This document shows positions 16,861-25,800 of a DNA stretch of 64,000 nucleotides, piece after piece. The notes beneath the pieces are model-generated. The model made no database searches, was not told the origin of the DNA, and saw only the letters and a list, made by a program, of their open reading frames with translations. The position numbers and the translations under genes were made by a program. Within the stretch, counting starts at the first letter, position 1, and the number at the start of each line of letters is the position of its first letter. Source of the stretch: Pseudomonas serbica (GTDB lineage: Bacteria; Pseudomonadota; Gammaproteobacteria; Pseudomonadales; Pseudomonadaceae); assembly GCF_028823535.1 (NCBI RefSeq), contig NZ_JAQIYM010000002.1:248001-312000 (forward strand), written 5' to 3'.

Positions 16861-18570
16861 ATGACGGCTCAAGTTCAGTCTCAGACCCACTACGACGTGA
16901 TCGTCGTCGGTTCGGGCGCAGGTGCGATGACTTCGGCGGTGTTCCTCGCCGACCAGAGTATGCGCGTGCTGGTGGTGGAGAAAAGCGACCAATACGGCGG
17001 CACCTCGGCGATCTCCGGGGGCGGTATCTGGATCCCCAACAATCACTACTTCGCTCGCCAGCGTGGCAACGACAGCTACGCCACGGCGCTGACCTATCTC
17101 AAGGCCGCGGCAGGCGAGCATGTCGATGAAACGCGCTTGCGAGCCTACCTGGACAACGCGCCGAAGATGATCGAACAGCTCACCCGAATCAGCCGGGTGC
17201 GCTACGCGGTGGCGGCGAAATACCCTGATTATTATCCGCACCTGCCGGGGGCGCTGCCCGGTGGGCGGACCCTCGACCCGGAGCTGTTCGACACCAGCCT
17301 GTTGGGTGAGGAACTGGCGAACCTGCGCAAGCCGTCGCCTTCAACCCTGCTGATGGGGTGCATCGCCTGGACCGCACGCGATGCGCACAAGGCCATGGCC
17401 CGCAGTTTTGGCTGGCGCCTTTTGATCATGAAACTGATGCTGCGCTACAAGCTGGACTTCAAATGGCGGCGCAAGAGCAAGATGGATCGCCGGGCATCCC
17501 TGGGCAGTTCGCTGGTGGCTTCGTTGCGCCGCTCGCTGATGGACCGCGACGTACCGCTGTGGCTTAACACCGATTTCTGCGGCCTGGTCACCGATAACGG
17601 TCGGGTCAGCGGCGTCACCGTGCGGCGTGACGACGCCGAGTTGCAACTGCAGGCGCGCCTGGGGGTGATCCTGGCCTCCGGTGGCTTTGAGCAAAACCAG
17701 GTCCTGCGTGACCAGTACCTGCCCAAGCCGACCCGCAGGGCCTGGAGCGCGACGCCGCCGGGCAATAACACAGGCGCGGCCCTGGAAGCCGGCATCGCCC
17801 AGGGCGCGGCCACCGCGTTGATGGATTGGGCCTGGTGGGCACCGACCATTGCCGTGCCGGGAGAAGACAAACCCCGGGGGATCTTCGCCGAACGTGCGTT
17901 CCCCGGCGCCATCGTGGTCAACGGTCTGGGCCAACGCTTTGTCAACGAAGCGGCGCCGTACCTCGAATTCGTCGACGCCATGCACCAGGACAACCAGAAA
18001 ACCGGCGGCAAGTCGGTGCCGGCCTGGGTGATCTTCGACGCGCATTTCCGCTTCAACTACGCCATGGGTCCGTTGATGCCGGGCCAGATCATGCCCGACA
18101 GCCGCCTGCGCAAAGAGTGGCTCAACAACCTGTACTGGAAGGCTGACACCCTGGTCGGCCTGGCCCGGCAGATCGGCGTCGACAGCGCTGGCCTGGAGGC
18201 CACCGTCAACAAGGTCAACGGCTATGCCGAGAGCGGCGTGGACCTCGACTTCGCCCGTGGCGGCAACGTCTTCGACCGCTATTACGGCGACTGCAACATC
18301 AAGCCCAATCCATGCCTGGCGCCGCTGCGCAAAGGCCCGTATTACGCCATGCGCCTGGACGCCGGGGACATCGGCACCAAGGGCGGCCTGTTGACCAACG
18401 AACATGCCCAGGTGGTGCGCGATGACGGCTCGACCATCGCCGGCCTGTACGCCATCGGCAACTGCTCGGCGTCGGTGATGGGCACCAGCTATCCGGGCGC
18501 CGGTGGCACCCTGGGGCCGGCGATGACCTTCGCTTATGTCGCCGCCAACCACCTGGCCAGCCAGCGATAG
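16861..18570 (+). CDS. 3-ketosteroid delta1-dehydrogenase-like flavoprotein
   Basis: FAD enzyme of 569 residues of the fumarate reductase/KstD fold. The dinucleotide motif VVGSGAGAMTSA begins at Gly17, GGTSAISGGGIWIPNN follows, and the C-terminal GTSYPGAGGTLGPAMTF places Tyr544 and Gly548 at the spacing of the catalytic Tyr/Gly pair of KstD. This enzyme type inserts the 1,2 double bond into ring A of 3-oxosteroids, priming ring opening. The start was placed at ATG 16861, not at 16753, whose extra residues look non-coding. It heads a tight operon with a second flavoprotein and an SDR. Confidence 0.85.
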   Translation: MTAQVQSQTHYDVIVVGSGAGAMTSAVFLADQSMRVLVVEKSDQYGGTSAISGGGIWIPNNHYFARQRGNDSYATALTYLKAAAGEHVDETRLRAYLDNAPKMIEQLTRISRVRYAVAAKYPDYYPHLPGALPGGRTLDPELFDTSLLGEELANLRKPSPSTLLMGCIAWTARDAHKAMARSFGWRLLIMKLMLRYKLDFKWRRKSKMDRRASLGSSLVASLRRSLMDRDVPLWLNTDFCGLVTDNGRVSGVTVRRDDAELQLQARLGVILASGGFEQNQVLRDQYLPKPTRRAWSATPPGNNTGAALEAGIAQGAATALMDWAWWAPTIAVPGEDKPRGIFAERAFPGAIVVNGLGQRFVNEAAPYLEFVDAMHQDNQKTGGKSVPAWVIFDAHFRFNYAMGPLMPGQIMPDSRLRKEWLNNLYWKADTLVGLARQIGVDSAGLEATVNKVNGYAESGVDLDFARGGNVFDRYYGDCNIKPNPCLAPLRKGPYYAMRLDAGDIGTKGGLLTNEHAQVVRDDGSTIAGLYAIGNCSASVMGTSYPGAGGTLGPAMTFAYVAANHLASQR

Positions 18571-18578
18571 GAGGGAGC

Positions 18579-20279
18579 ATGTCAATGTCCGATAACCTCC
18601 CCAGCACCGACGTGTTGCCGCCGTTGCAAGTGGCCGATGGCGACAGTGTGACCTGGGATGAACAATGCGACGTGCTGGTCGTCGGCTGGGGTGCGGCCGG
18701 TGCCTGCGCCGCCTTGGAGGCTCGCGCCCAGGGTGCCGACGTACTGATCGCCGACCGTTTCACCGGCGGCGGCGCCAGCGCCAAGAGCGGCGGGGTGGTG
18801 TACGCCGGTGGCGGCACGCGTCATCAACAGGCGGCGGGTTTCAACGACAGCCCCGAAGCCATGTTCGATTACCTCAAGCACGAAACCCGGGGTGTGGTCA
18901 GTGACGATACCCTGTGGCGCTTCTGTGCCGACAGCGTGAGCAACCTGCAGTGGCTGGAAAGCCACGGCGCACCCTACGCCCACCAGATGCCACCCGGTGG
19001 GGGCAAGACCTCATACCCGCCCGACGGCTACTTCCTCTATTACTCGGGTAATGAATTGGTGCCCGACCACGGCGGTCCCTTGCCGCCTGCACCACGAGGG
19101 CATCGCACCGTGGGCAAGGGGCAGGGCGGCGCGGTGCTGTTTGCCCATCTCAAGGCCGCGTGCCTGAAGGCCGGAGCGAAGACGCTGTTGCAGGCGGCGG
19201 CGCGACGACTGGTGACCGATGCCCAGGGGCGGGTACTGGGCGCCGAGTTCTGGTGCATGCCCGAAGCCAGCAAGGAAGCACAGCTGCATGCGCGACTGGC
19301 TACCCGCGCCGAACGCTTGCAGAACTTCGCCCCCGGCTATTGCAACAAACTGCGCCAGAAGGTCTGCCAACTGGAACGGGATTTCGCCCAGCCTCGCCGG
19401 GTGCGGGCGCGCCAGGGGGTGATCCTCAGCACCGGCGGTTTCATCTTCAATCGCCAGTTGCTCGAACAGCACGCGCCGAAGTTCCGGCGCAATTTCAAGG
19501 TCGGCGCCACCGGCTGCGATGGCAGCGGCTTGCGCCTGGGCGCCAGTGTAGGCGGCCAGGGCCGCGGGCTTGAGCGGGTATCGGCATGGCGCTTCATCAA
19601 CCCGCCATACAGTTGGCACAAAGGCATTGTGGTCAATCGCGAGGGCCGGCGCTTCTGCAATGAAGAAGTCTACGGCGCCACCCTCGGCCAACCCTTGATG
19701 GAAGAGCAGGGCGGCAAGGCGTGGCTGGTGCTGGATGCACCGCTGCGCAAGAAAGCCATCCGCGAAGCGCTGTTCGGCGGCTACTGGTGGTTCCAGAGTT
19801 TCCCGGCCCTGGCGCTGATGCTGTTCAAGGTGCGCAAGGGCAAGAGCCTGACCGAGCTGGCCAGTGCGACGTCCATGGACCCCGCCGTGCTGCGCGACTC
19901 GGTACTGGCCGCCAACGCCGCCGCCCGTGGCGAGGCGCCGGAGCCGTTCGGCAAGTCCGAGGGCGGGCGCCAGGTGCTTGAACAGGGGCCGTTCTATGCC
20001 TGCGATATCTCGGTGACCAATCCGGTATTCCCCCTGGGCGCCCTGACCCTGGGCGGCTTGCGCGTGGATGAGCGCAGCGGCGCGGTGCTGGACTCGCAAG
20101 GCCAGGCCATCAGTGGCCTGTACGCGGCCGGTCGCAGCGCCCTGGGCATCCCTTCGCACCTGTACATCAGTGGCCTGTCCCTGGCCGACTGCGTGTTCTC
20201 CGGCCGTCGAGCCGGTGCCGCCGTCGCCCGCGCGCACAACCAGCAACCGCAAACCACCCACGCACACGAGATAACATGA
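18579..20279 (+). CDS. FAD-dependent dehydrogenase, 3-oxosteroid delta4-dehydrogenase-like
   Basis: Flavoprotein of 566 residues. The FAD motif CDVLVVGWGAAGACAALEA is at about residue 30, followed by GGGASAKSGGVVYAGGG. The C-terminus GLYAAGRSALGIPSHLYISGLSLADCVFSGRRAG resembles the delta4(5alpha)-type branch (TesI-like) more than KstD. It starts 8 bp after the KstD-like stop behind AGGAGGGA and overlaps the following SDR. The pairing parallels the adjacent TesH/TesI genes of Comamonas. It may act on 5alpha- or 5beta-reduced 3-oxosteroids; the stereochemistry cannot be read from the sequence. Confidence 0.75.
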   Translation: MSMSDNLPSTDVLPPLQVADGDSVTWDEQCDVLVVGWGAAGACAALEARAQGADVLIADRFTGGGASAKSGGVVYAGGGTRHQQAAGFNDSPEAMFDYLKHETRGVVSDDTLWRFCADSVSNLQWLESHGAPYAHQMPPGGGKTSYPPDGYFLYYSGNELVPDHGGPLPPAPRGHRTVGKGQGGAVLFAHLKAACLKAGAKTLLQAAARRLVTDAQGRVLGAEFWCMPEASKEAQLHARLATRAERLQNFAPGYCNKLRQKVCQLERDFAQPRRVRARQGVILSTGGFIFNRQLLEQHAPKFRRNFKVGATGCDGSGLRLGASVGGQGRGLERVSAWRFINPPYSWHKGIVVNREGRRFCNEEVYGATLGQPLMEEQGGKAWLVLDAPLRKKAIREALFGGYWWFQSFPALALMLFKVRKGKSLTELASATSMDPAVLRDSVLAANAAARGEAPEPFGKSEGGRQVLEQGPFYACDISVTNPVFPLGALTLGGLRVDERSGAVLDSQGQAISGLYAAGRSALGIPSHLYISGLSLADCVFSGRRAGAAVARAHNQQPQTTHAHEIT

Positions 20280-21058
20280 TGACCCTCGATCAAACCAACA
20301 AGAACGGACGGGTCCACGGCAAGGTTGCACTGGTCACCGGCGGCGCCAGGGGTATCGGCGCTGCCAGCGCGCGCCTGCTGGCCGCCGAAGGTGCCCAGGT
20401 GCTGATCAGCGACCTGGACGTCGAGGCCGGCCAGGACCTGGCGGCTGAAATCGGACCGACGGCCGCCTTCATCCGCCACGACGTCAGCAGCGAAGACCAG
20501 TGGCGCCAGGTCATCGACCATGTGCGCGAGCGCTACGGTCGCCTGGATATCCTGGTCAACAACGCCGGCATCCTGATCGCCGGCTCGATCGAGGAAACCA
20601 GCCTGGCGGATTGGCACAAAGTAATGCGCGTGAACGCCGACAGCGTGTTCCTGGGCTGCCGTGAAGGCATCGCGTTGATGAAGGACAGCGGAGGTTCGAT
20701 CATCAACCTGTCGTCCATCGCGGCCCTGGCCGGGCGCGACGATTACCTGGCCTACAGCGCTTCGAAAGGGGCGGTGGCGGCATTGTCGCGCTCGGTGGCG
20801 GTGATGTGCCGGCGGCGCAAATACCGCATCCGCTGCAACACCCTGCACCCCGACGGCGTACTCACCGACATGACCCGCGGCGGCTTCCCCGAAGGCGTCG
20901 ACCCCAACCGCCTGACTATCGACAGCGACCCAATGAACCGCATGTGCCGCCCCGAAGACGTGGCGGCCAGCGTGTTGTTCCTGGCCAGCGATGAGGCTCG
21001 GGCGATCAATGGTGTTGAATTGCGTGTTGATAGTGGGCAGATGGTGATGAGTATCTAG
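20276..21058 (+). CDS. SDR dehydrogenase, 3beta/17beta-hydroxysteroid dehydrogenase-like
   Basis: NAD(P)-dependent short-chain dehydrogenase of 260 residues. It has TGGARGIG near residue 21, NNAGIL, and the catalytic Tyr and Lys in YSASKG. Stretches such as GCREGIALMKDSGGSIIN and IRCNTLHPDGVLTDM closely resemble the Comamonas 3beta/17beta-HSD as I remember it. It would make the 3-oxo substrate for the two upstream flavoproteins. Its start overlaps their stop (ATGATGA), so the three are co-translated. A single REP half follows at 21075-21099. Confidence 0.82.
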   Translation: MMTLDQTNKNGRVHGKVALVTGGARGIGAASARLLAAEGAQVLISDLDVEAGQDLAAEIGPTAAFIRHDVSSEDQWRQVIDHVRERYGRLDILVNNAGILIAGSIEETSLADWHKVMRVNADSVFLGCREGIALMKDSGGSIINLSSIAALAGRDDYLAYSASKGAVAALSRSVAVMCRRRKYRIRCNTLHPDGVLTDMTRGGFPEGVDPNRLTIDSDPMNRMCRPEDVAASVLFLASDEARAINGVELRVDSGQMVMSI

Positions 21059-21143
21059 CGGCTTAGGTGGCCCCGTGGGAGCCAGGCTTGCCGGCGAAGA
21101 ACGATGACGCGGTGTCACAGTCAAACCTCGCAAGCTTTGCACC

Positions 21144-21350
21144 ATGTTCATCGTCAACCCGGAGCTCGATACCGAAACCTTGCTGGCCCACGCCTGTGAG
21201 TCGCTGGCTTCGGCCAATGTCATGACGCTGGATCTGGCGGATCATATGGCAGGGACCAGTCGCAATTCCCTGCTGGGGATTGCCCAGGTCATCATGCTGG
21301 GGGAACTGGCGGTGAATCGGGCGCTGGATCGGATTGATCGGGCTGTCTAG
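21144..21350 (+). pseudogene. Truncated DUF6124/DUF3077-type small protein
   Basis: The 68-residue frame contains LDTETLLAHACESLASANVM and LLGIAQVIMLGELAVNRALD, the conserved C-terminal half of a small-protein family common in Pseudomonas. The N-terminal half is absent: homology appears to continue a few codons upstream of the ATG (KPRKLCT) until an in-frame TGA at about 21105, and just before that lies a REP half (21075-21099). This suggests a 5' truncation at a REP. It may still be translated from ATG 21144, but no good ribosome site is seen. Confidence 0.55.
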
Positions 21351-21411
21351 AAGATCAAAAGATCGCAGCCTGCGCTAGCTCCTGCAGGGGAACGCAAAAC
21401 CTGCAGAAACC

Positions 21412-21505
21412 CCTGTGGGAGCGAGCCTGCTCGCGATGGCGGTGGGTCAGCCAACAGAGAAGTTGAATGGCTGGCCCCGTCGCGAGCAGGCTCGGCTCCC
21501 ACAGG
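21412..21505 (+). repeat. Inverted REP pair (BIME)
   Basis: CCTGTGGGAGCGAGCCTGCTCGCGA and the inverted CGCGAGCAGGCTCGGCTCCCACAGG enclose a spacer. It ends directly before the stop of the leftward enoyl-CoA hydratase gene. Confidence 0.88.
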
Positions 21506-21512
21506 TTTTTTG

Positions 21513-22304
21513 CTAGTACCCCTCAAACCGCGCCGGACGTTTTTCGATAAACGCCTGCATGCCTTCCTTCTGATCCCGTGACGCAAACAGCAGCGCATTA
21601 GCCTTGCGCTCCAAAGCCAAACCAGCCTCCAGCGGCGCATCCATGCCAGCCAGGATCACTTCCTTGATCTGTTCGGCAGCCAGGGCCGGCATCGCGGCGA
21701 TGACGCGCGCCAGTTCCAGGGCGTGGGCCTGGACCTGGTCATCGTCCACCAGGTCGCTGACCAAGCCGGCGACCCAGGCGTCCTCGGCGCTGATCGGTTG
21801 CCCGGTGAGTGCCATGCGCATGGCCTTGACCTTGCCCACCGCGCGCACCAGGCGTTGGGTGCCGCCGATGCCGGGCATGATGCCGATGCGGATTTCCGGT
21901 TGGCAGAAGCGTGCGCTGCGCCCGGCGACGATCAGGTCGGCGTGCATCGCCAGCTCGCAACCGCCGCCGTAGGCGTAGCCGCAGACCGCCGCGATCACCG
22001 GTTTCGGGCAGTGCTGGATCGGCCCCCAGACCCGTTCGGTGTGGCGCTTGTAGATATCGATGGCACCGACCCCGGCCATGCTGTTGATGTCGCCACCGGC
22101 GGCGAACACCTTGTCACCGCCGGTCAGGACGATGCAGCGCACGTCGGGGTCGATCGCCAGCTCACTGAAATACCGCGACAGCAGCGCCTGCAATTCCAGG
22201 CTCAAGGCATTGGTCGCTTGCGGGCGGTTGAGCCGCAGCAGGGCCACGCCGGGCAGGGGACGTTCGAGCAGAACCGGTGCAGCGGATGAGTCGGACATGG
22301 GCAT
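21513..22304 (-). CDS. Enoyl-CoA hydratase/isomerase family (crotonase) protein
   Basis: Crotonase-fold enzyme of 263 residues that adds water across a 2-enoyl-CoA. The oxyanion-hole segments DKVFAAGGDIN and CGYAYGGGCELAMHAD are present, with both general acid/base Glu residues (GGCELAMH and CQPEIRIGIMPG), so it should be catalytic. The C-terminal end EGMQAFIEKRPARF is typical. The start could be ATG 22304 or 22298; neither has a strong ribosome site. It is divergent from the side-chain operon at 22436 and carries a regulon motif 60 bp upstream. Confidence 0.88.
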   Translation of the reverse strand: MPMSDSSAAPVLLERPLPGVALLRLNRPQATNALSLELQALLSRYFSELAIDPDVRCIVLTGGDKVFAAGGDINSMAGVGAIDIYKRHTERVWGPIQHCPKPVIAAVCGYAYGGGCELAMHADLIVAGRSARFCQPEIRIGIMPGIGGTQRLVRAVGKVKAMRMALTGQPISAEDAWVAGLVSDLVDDDQVQAHALELARVIAAMPALAAEQIKEVILAGMDAPLEAGLALERKANALLFASRDQKEGMQAFIEKRPARFEGY

Positions 22305-22363
22305 CTTCGAAGACCAGGCAAGGTGTGAATGGCGCCAGTGTCCTGTTCACGGCGCTGAATTTT

Positions 22364-22380
22364 CATCGTCCGTTCAGACG
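22364..22380 (-). promoter_or_regulatory. Regulon motif copy facing the enoyl-CoA hydratase
   Basis: On the minus strand this reads CGTCTGAACGGACGATG followed by AAAA. It is almost identical to the copy at 45922-45938 and ends 60 bp before the hydratase start. It lies in the divergent gap shared with the side-chain operon at 22436, where no forward copy was found. Confidence 0.7.
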
Positions 22381-22435
22381 TAGTTTAGCCCCAGGTTCGT
22401 CCCTAGAGTGGCTCTTGTCAGTAGAAAAGGAGCAC

Positions 22436-23224
22436 ATGATGGAGCTGCATTCGGGTCTTGATTACAGCGGCAAGGTGGTGCTGATCACCGGTGGCACCAA
22501 AGGCATCGGCGCCGGTATCGCGCTGGGATTTCTCGCTGCGAACGCACGGGTGATCGTCTGTGCCCGGCGCGAACCTGAGCAGGTGCCGACAGTGGGTGGC
22601 AAGCGCGCAACCTTCATTGCCACTGATGTGCGCGACCACGATTCCCTGCAACGCCTGTTCGCCACCATCGAACGCGACTTTGGCCGCCTCGACGTGGTGA
22701 TCAACAACGCCGGCGGCAGCCCTGCCACCGACGCGGCCACGGCCTCGCCGCGGTTTCACGAAAGCATCATCGGCCTGAACCTGATCGCGCCGCTCAATGT
22801 CGCCCAGCACGCCAACCGGCTGATGCAGGCGCAGACGCAGGGCGGTTGCATCGTCTTCATCGGCAGCATCAGTGCCCTGCGTTCCTCACCAGGCACCGCC
22901 GCCTACGGCGCGGCCAAGGCCGGGGTGCTGGCGCTGGTGCAATCGCTGGCGGTGGAGTGGGGGCCCAAGGTGCGGGTGGTCACGGTCAGCCCGGGACTGG
23001 TGCTGACCGATCAGGCACATCTGCACTACGGCTCCGAAGCCGGCATCGCCGCCGTCGCTGCCGGCATTCCGGCCGGGCGCATGGCGGTGGCCGAAGACAT
23101 TGCCAACGCCTGCCTCTACATCGCATCACCGCTGGCCGGTTACGCCAGCGGTTGCAACCTGTTGCTGCATGGCGGTGGTGAACGCCCGGCATTTCTCGGC
23201 GCCGCGCAGGTGCTGCCCACCTGA
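22436..23224 (+). CDS. SDR family oxidoreductase
   Basis: NAD(P)-dependent short-chain dehydrogenase of 262 residues: TGGTKGIG near residue 18, VINNAGG, and Tyr/Lys in YGAAKAG. I chose ATG 22436, which follows AAAAGG; the longer ORF to 22277 runs through the divergent promoter region. As first gene of the rightward operon with MaoC-DUF35, acyl-CoA dehydrogenases and an Ltp-like protein, it may oxidise a hydroxyacyl or ring hydroxyl intermediate. Its exact substrate is not readable. Confidence 0.85.
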   Translation: MMELHSGLDYSGKVVLITGGTKGIGAGIALGFLAANARVIVCARREPEQVPTVGGKRATFIATDVRDHDSLQRLFATIERDFGRLDVVINNAGGSPATDAATASPRFHESIIGLNLIAPLNVAQHANRLMQAQTQGGCIVFIGSISALRSSPGTAAYGAAKAGVLALVQSLAVEWGPKVRVVTVSPGLVLTDQAHLHYGSEAGIAAVAAGIPAGRMAVAEDIANACLYIASPLAGYASGCNLLLHGGGERPAFLGAAQVLPT

Positions 23225-23280
23225 TCGACCTATTGCGGCGACCGGGTTCGGTGGCCGCCTTCAATGTGAAGGAGACGACT

Positions 23281-24249
23281 TTGGCTGATCCACAATTGCT
23301 ATCCAATGTGCGCGCCCTGGTGGGGCGCGAGTACGGCCGCGTGTACGCCTGGGACGAGGTCAATGCCCCGATGATTCGCCAGTGGTGCGAAGTCATGGGC
23401 GTGGACAACCCGCTGTACACCGACGCAGGTTTTGCCCTGGGCACCCAACATGAGGACCTGATCGCGCCGCCTGCGATGCTGCAGGTGTGGACCATGGAAG
23501 GCCTGCACGCCAACAACTATCCGCCTGGCTCCACCGACGAGAACCCTTACGAGGTGCTCAAGGAAATGGAAGCCTACGGCTACGCCTCCACGGTGGCGGT
23601 GAACTCCGAGCTGAGCTTCACCCGCCCGCTGCGCCTGGGGGAAAAGCTTTACTACACCACGCGCCTGGATTCGGTGGGCGACGAGAAAACCACCGCCCTG
23701 GGCACTGGCTTTTTCGTCACCCTGGTGATGAGCCACTTCGTCGAAAAAGCCGGCGGCGACGAGCCGGTGGGCGAGCTGCTGTTTCGTGTATTCAAGTTCC
23801 GCGCGGCCAATGCCCAGGCACCGGCCAAGGTTGAAGCGGCGCCGGCCAAGGCCAAGCGCCCGCTGCCGGGCATCAGCGACGACACCCGGTTCTTCTGGGA
23901 AGGCTGCGCGAAGGGTCAGTTGCTGATCCAGCGCTGCACCGCCTGCCAGACCCTGCGCCATCCACCGGCCCCCGTGTGCATCCAGTGCCACAGCTTTGAC
24001 TGGGACACCCTCGAGGCCAGCGGCCGCGCCACCTTGTATTCGTTCGTGGTGATGCACTACCCCGAAGTGCCGCCGTTCGATTACCCCAACCCGATCGGCC
24101 TGATCGAGCTTGCGGAGGGCGTGCGCCTGATCGCCGGTCTGGTCGGTGTCGAGCGTGACCAACTGCAGATCGGCCAGCGTTTGCAGGTCGAGTTCCAGAC
24201 CTTCGATGACCAACAGACCCTGCCGATGTTCCGGCCGGTAGAGGCATAG
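23281..24249 (+). CDS. MaoC hot-dog + DUF35 OB-fold protein (ChsH2-like)
   Basis: Protein of 322 residues with two domains: an N-terminal hot-dog hydratase-like domain (about 10-175, with MIRQWCEVMGVDNPLYTD) and a C-terminal DUF35 part. The latter has a zinc ribbon (CTACQTL...PVCIQC) followed by an OB fold. In mycobacteria ChsH2 with this order pairs with ChsH1 as a steroid enoyl-CoA hydratase, while its DUF35 domain holds the Ltp2 aldolase. The small MaoC gene (25364) and the Ltp-like gene (25801) lie close by. The start is TTG 23281, chosen because AAGGAG lies 7 bases upstream; no ATG is well placed. Confidence 0.82.
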   Translation: MADPQLLSNVRALVGREYGRVYAWDEVNAPMIRQWCEVMGVDNPLYTDAGFALGTQHEDLIAPPAMLQVWTMEGLHANNYPPGSTDENPYEVLKEMEAYGYASTVAVNSELSFTRPLRLGEKLYYTTRLDSVGDEKTTALGTGFFVTLVMSHFVEKAGGDEPVGELLFRVFKFRAANAQAPAKVEAAPAKAKRPLPGISDDTRFFWEGCAKGQLLIQRCTACQTLRHPPAPVCIQCHSFDWDTLEASGRATLYSFVVMHYPEVPPFDYPNPIGLIELAEGVRLIAGLVGVERDQLQIGQRLQVEFQTFDDQQTLPMFRPVEA

Positions 24250-24258
24250 GAGCCATCC

Positions 24259-25392
24259 ATGGATTTCGAATTGAGCGAAGACCAGCGCGCCATTGCGCAG
24301 ATGGCCGACGGCCTGTTTGTCGACCATTGCCATGACGAGTACATGCGCCAGTGGGACACCAGCGGCGAATCGATGATGGCGCCTCTGTGGGCGCTGTGCA
24401 TCGAGACCGGGCTGCACGCCCTGGCCATTCCCGAAGAGCACGGCGGCAGCGGCCTGGGCATGACCGAGCTGATGCTGGTACTGCAGGCTCAGGGCAAGGC
24501 CCTGGCCCAGGTGCCGTTGTGGCGCCATCAATTGGCGGCCGCGACCCTGGCCCGTTTCGGCGCGGGCGACAGTGCCGGGTGGGTGGCCAAGGCGGCGTCC
24601 GGCGAGGCGCTGCTGAGCCTGTCCGTGGATGGCTTGAGCAGTGCTCGGGGCATTGAGTTGCAGGCGCAGGCGAACCCCGGGGGCTGGTCGATCGATGGCC
24701 GGGTCGCGGCCTTGTCCCTGGGTGACCAGGCCAGCGCTGCACTGGTGCTGGTACAGGCCGAAGGGCAGCCGCGCCTGCTGTTGCTCGACCTGGCGGCCCC
24801 TGAGATTCGACGGGTGTCGGCGGTGCTGACCCATGGCGAAGCCGCCGCGGACCTGCACATCGAAGGCTTGACCGTGAACGCCACCGCGTTGTTGCCGGTC
24901 GAGGCCGTCGCCTGGCTGGAGCTGCGTTGCACAGCGGCATTGGCAGCCCTGCAACTGGGGGTTAGCGAAGAGCAGATTCGTCGCACCGTGGCCTATGTCA
25001 GCGAGCGCCGGCAGTTCGAGCGCGTCATCGGCAGCTTCCAGGCGGTGCAGATGAGCATGGCCGACACCCATATCGCCGTCGAAGCCTTGCGCACCACGCT
25101 GTGGCAATTGGCCTACCGCATCGATGCCGACTTGCCGGCGCCCAGTGAAGCACTGGCCACGGCCTGGCTGGCCTGTGAAGCGGGGCACCGCATCGGCCAT
25201 ATCGCGCAGCACGTGCATGGCGGCATCGGCGTCGACCTGACGTACCCGATCCACCGTTTTCTCTACTGGAGTCGCGGCCTGTCCCTTGCCTTGGGTGGCT
25301 CGGCGGCAAACCTGGAACGCCTGGGCGACTGGCTCAACGATAACGACAAGCTGGGATGGAAATATGACCTCGAAGAACACCAAGCGCTTTGA
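24259..25392 (+). CDS. Acyl-CoA dehydrogenase, small-type subunit
   Basis: Flavoprotein-family protein of 377 residues. The N-terminal part has LALAIPEEHGGSGLGMTEL-like sequence, and the C-terminal helical domain has HVHGGIGVDLTYPIHRFLYW, with no GGTNEIQ motif. This matches the second partner of the alpha2beta2 acyl-CoA dehydrogenases of steroid side-chain degradation (ChsE/Scd type), in which the FAD and active-site residues are shared between subunits. The likely partner is the larger protein at 26990. It follows the MaoC-DUF35 gene by 9 bp behind AGGAG and overlaps the next gene. Confidence 0.82.
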   Translation: MDFELSEDQRAIAQMADGLFVDHCHDEYMRQWDTSGESMMAPLWALCIETGLHALAIPEEHGGSGLGMTELMLVLQAQGKALAQVPLWRHQLAAATLARFGAGDSAGWVAKAASGEALLSLSVDGLSSARGIELQAQANPGGWSIDGRVAALSLGDQASAALVLVQAEGQPRLLLLDLAAPEIRRVSAVLTHGEAAADLHIEGLTVNATALLPVEAVAWLELRCTAALAALQLGVSEEQIRRTVAYVSERRQFERVIGSFQAVQMSMADTHIAVEALRTTLWQLAYRIDADLPAPSEALATAWLACEAGHRIGHIAQHVHGGIGVDLTYPIHRFLYWSRGLSLALGGSAANLERLGDWLNDNDKLGWKYDLEEHQAL

Positions 25393-25783
25393 AGACGTGC
25401 GCCCCGGCGAAGCACTGCCGGAGCTCGCGGTGCCAATCACGGTGACCCTGATCAACGGCGGCGCGATTGCCACCCGTGACTACTTCCCCGGTCACCACGA
25501 CGCCGAGGCGGCCCGTGCCCTGGGTTCGCCCCACGTGTTCATGAACATCCTCACCACCAACGGGTTGGTGCAGCGGTTCATCGAGCAGTGGGCCGGGCCG
25601 CTGGCGCAGTTCACCGCGCTGAAAATCAAGCTCGGCGCGCCGAATTATCCCGGCGACTGCATGACCTTCAACGGCAGCGTCAGCGCACTCGACGCCGATA
25701 CCCGCTCGGTGGAAATCACCTTGAGCGGCAAAAATTCCATGGGCAACCACGTGACCGGCACGGTCGCGCTGGTCCTGCCCTGA
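25364..25783 (+). CDS. Small MaoC-like hydratase (ChsH1-like)
   Basis: Single hot-dog protein of 139 residues with the segment RDYFPGHHDAEAARALG and VFMNILTTNGLVQRFIEQW, as in the short ChsH1 subunits that form an active enoyl-CoA hydratase with the MaoC domain of ChsH2. The start is ATG 25364, which overlaps the preceding dehydrogenase by 29 bp; the frame open further upstream is out of phase with the real gene there. The thiolase-like gene follows by 17 bp. Gene order is close to the mycobacterial fadE-chsH-ltp2 block. Confidence 0.82.
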   Translation: MTSKNTKRFEDVRPGEALPELAVPITVTLINGGAIATRDYFPGHHDAEAARALGSPHVFMNILTTNGLVQRFIEQWAGPLAQFTALKIKLGAPNYPGDCMTFNGSVSALDADTRSVEITLSGKNSMGNHVTGTVALVLP

Positions 25784-25800
25784 CAGCCGGAGAGACACAG

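Noticed and set aside
23299..25473. A 724-residue reverse-strand open frame, and similar long ones at 1729-3135, 17341-18585, 39066-41066 and 47171-49063
   Set aside because: They lie opposite genes with clear domains and are due to high-GC third positions; their sequences are rich in His, Gln, Arg and Gly without family motifs.
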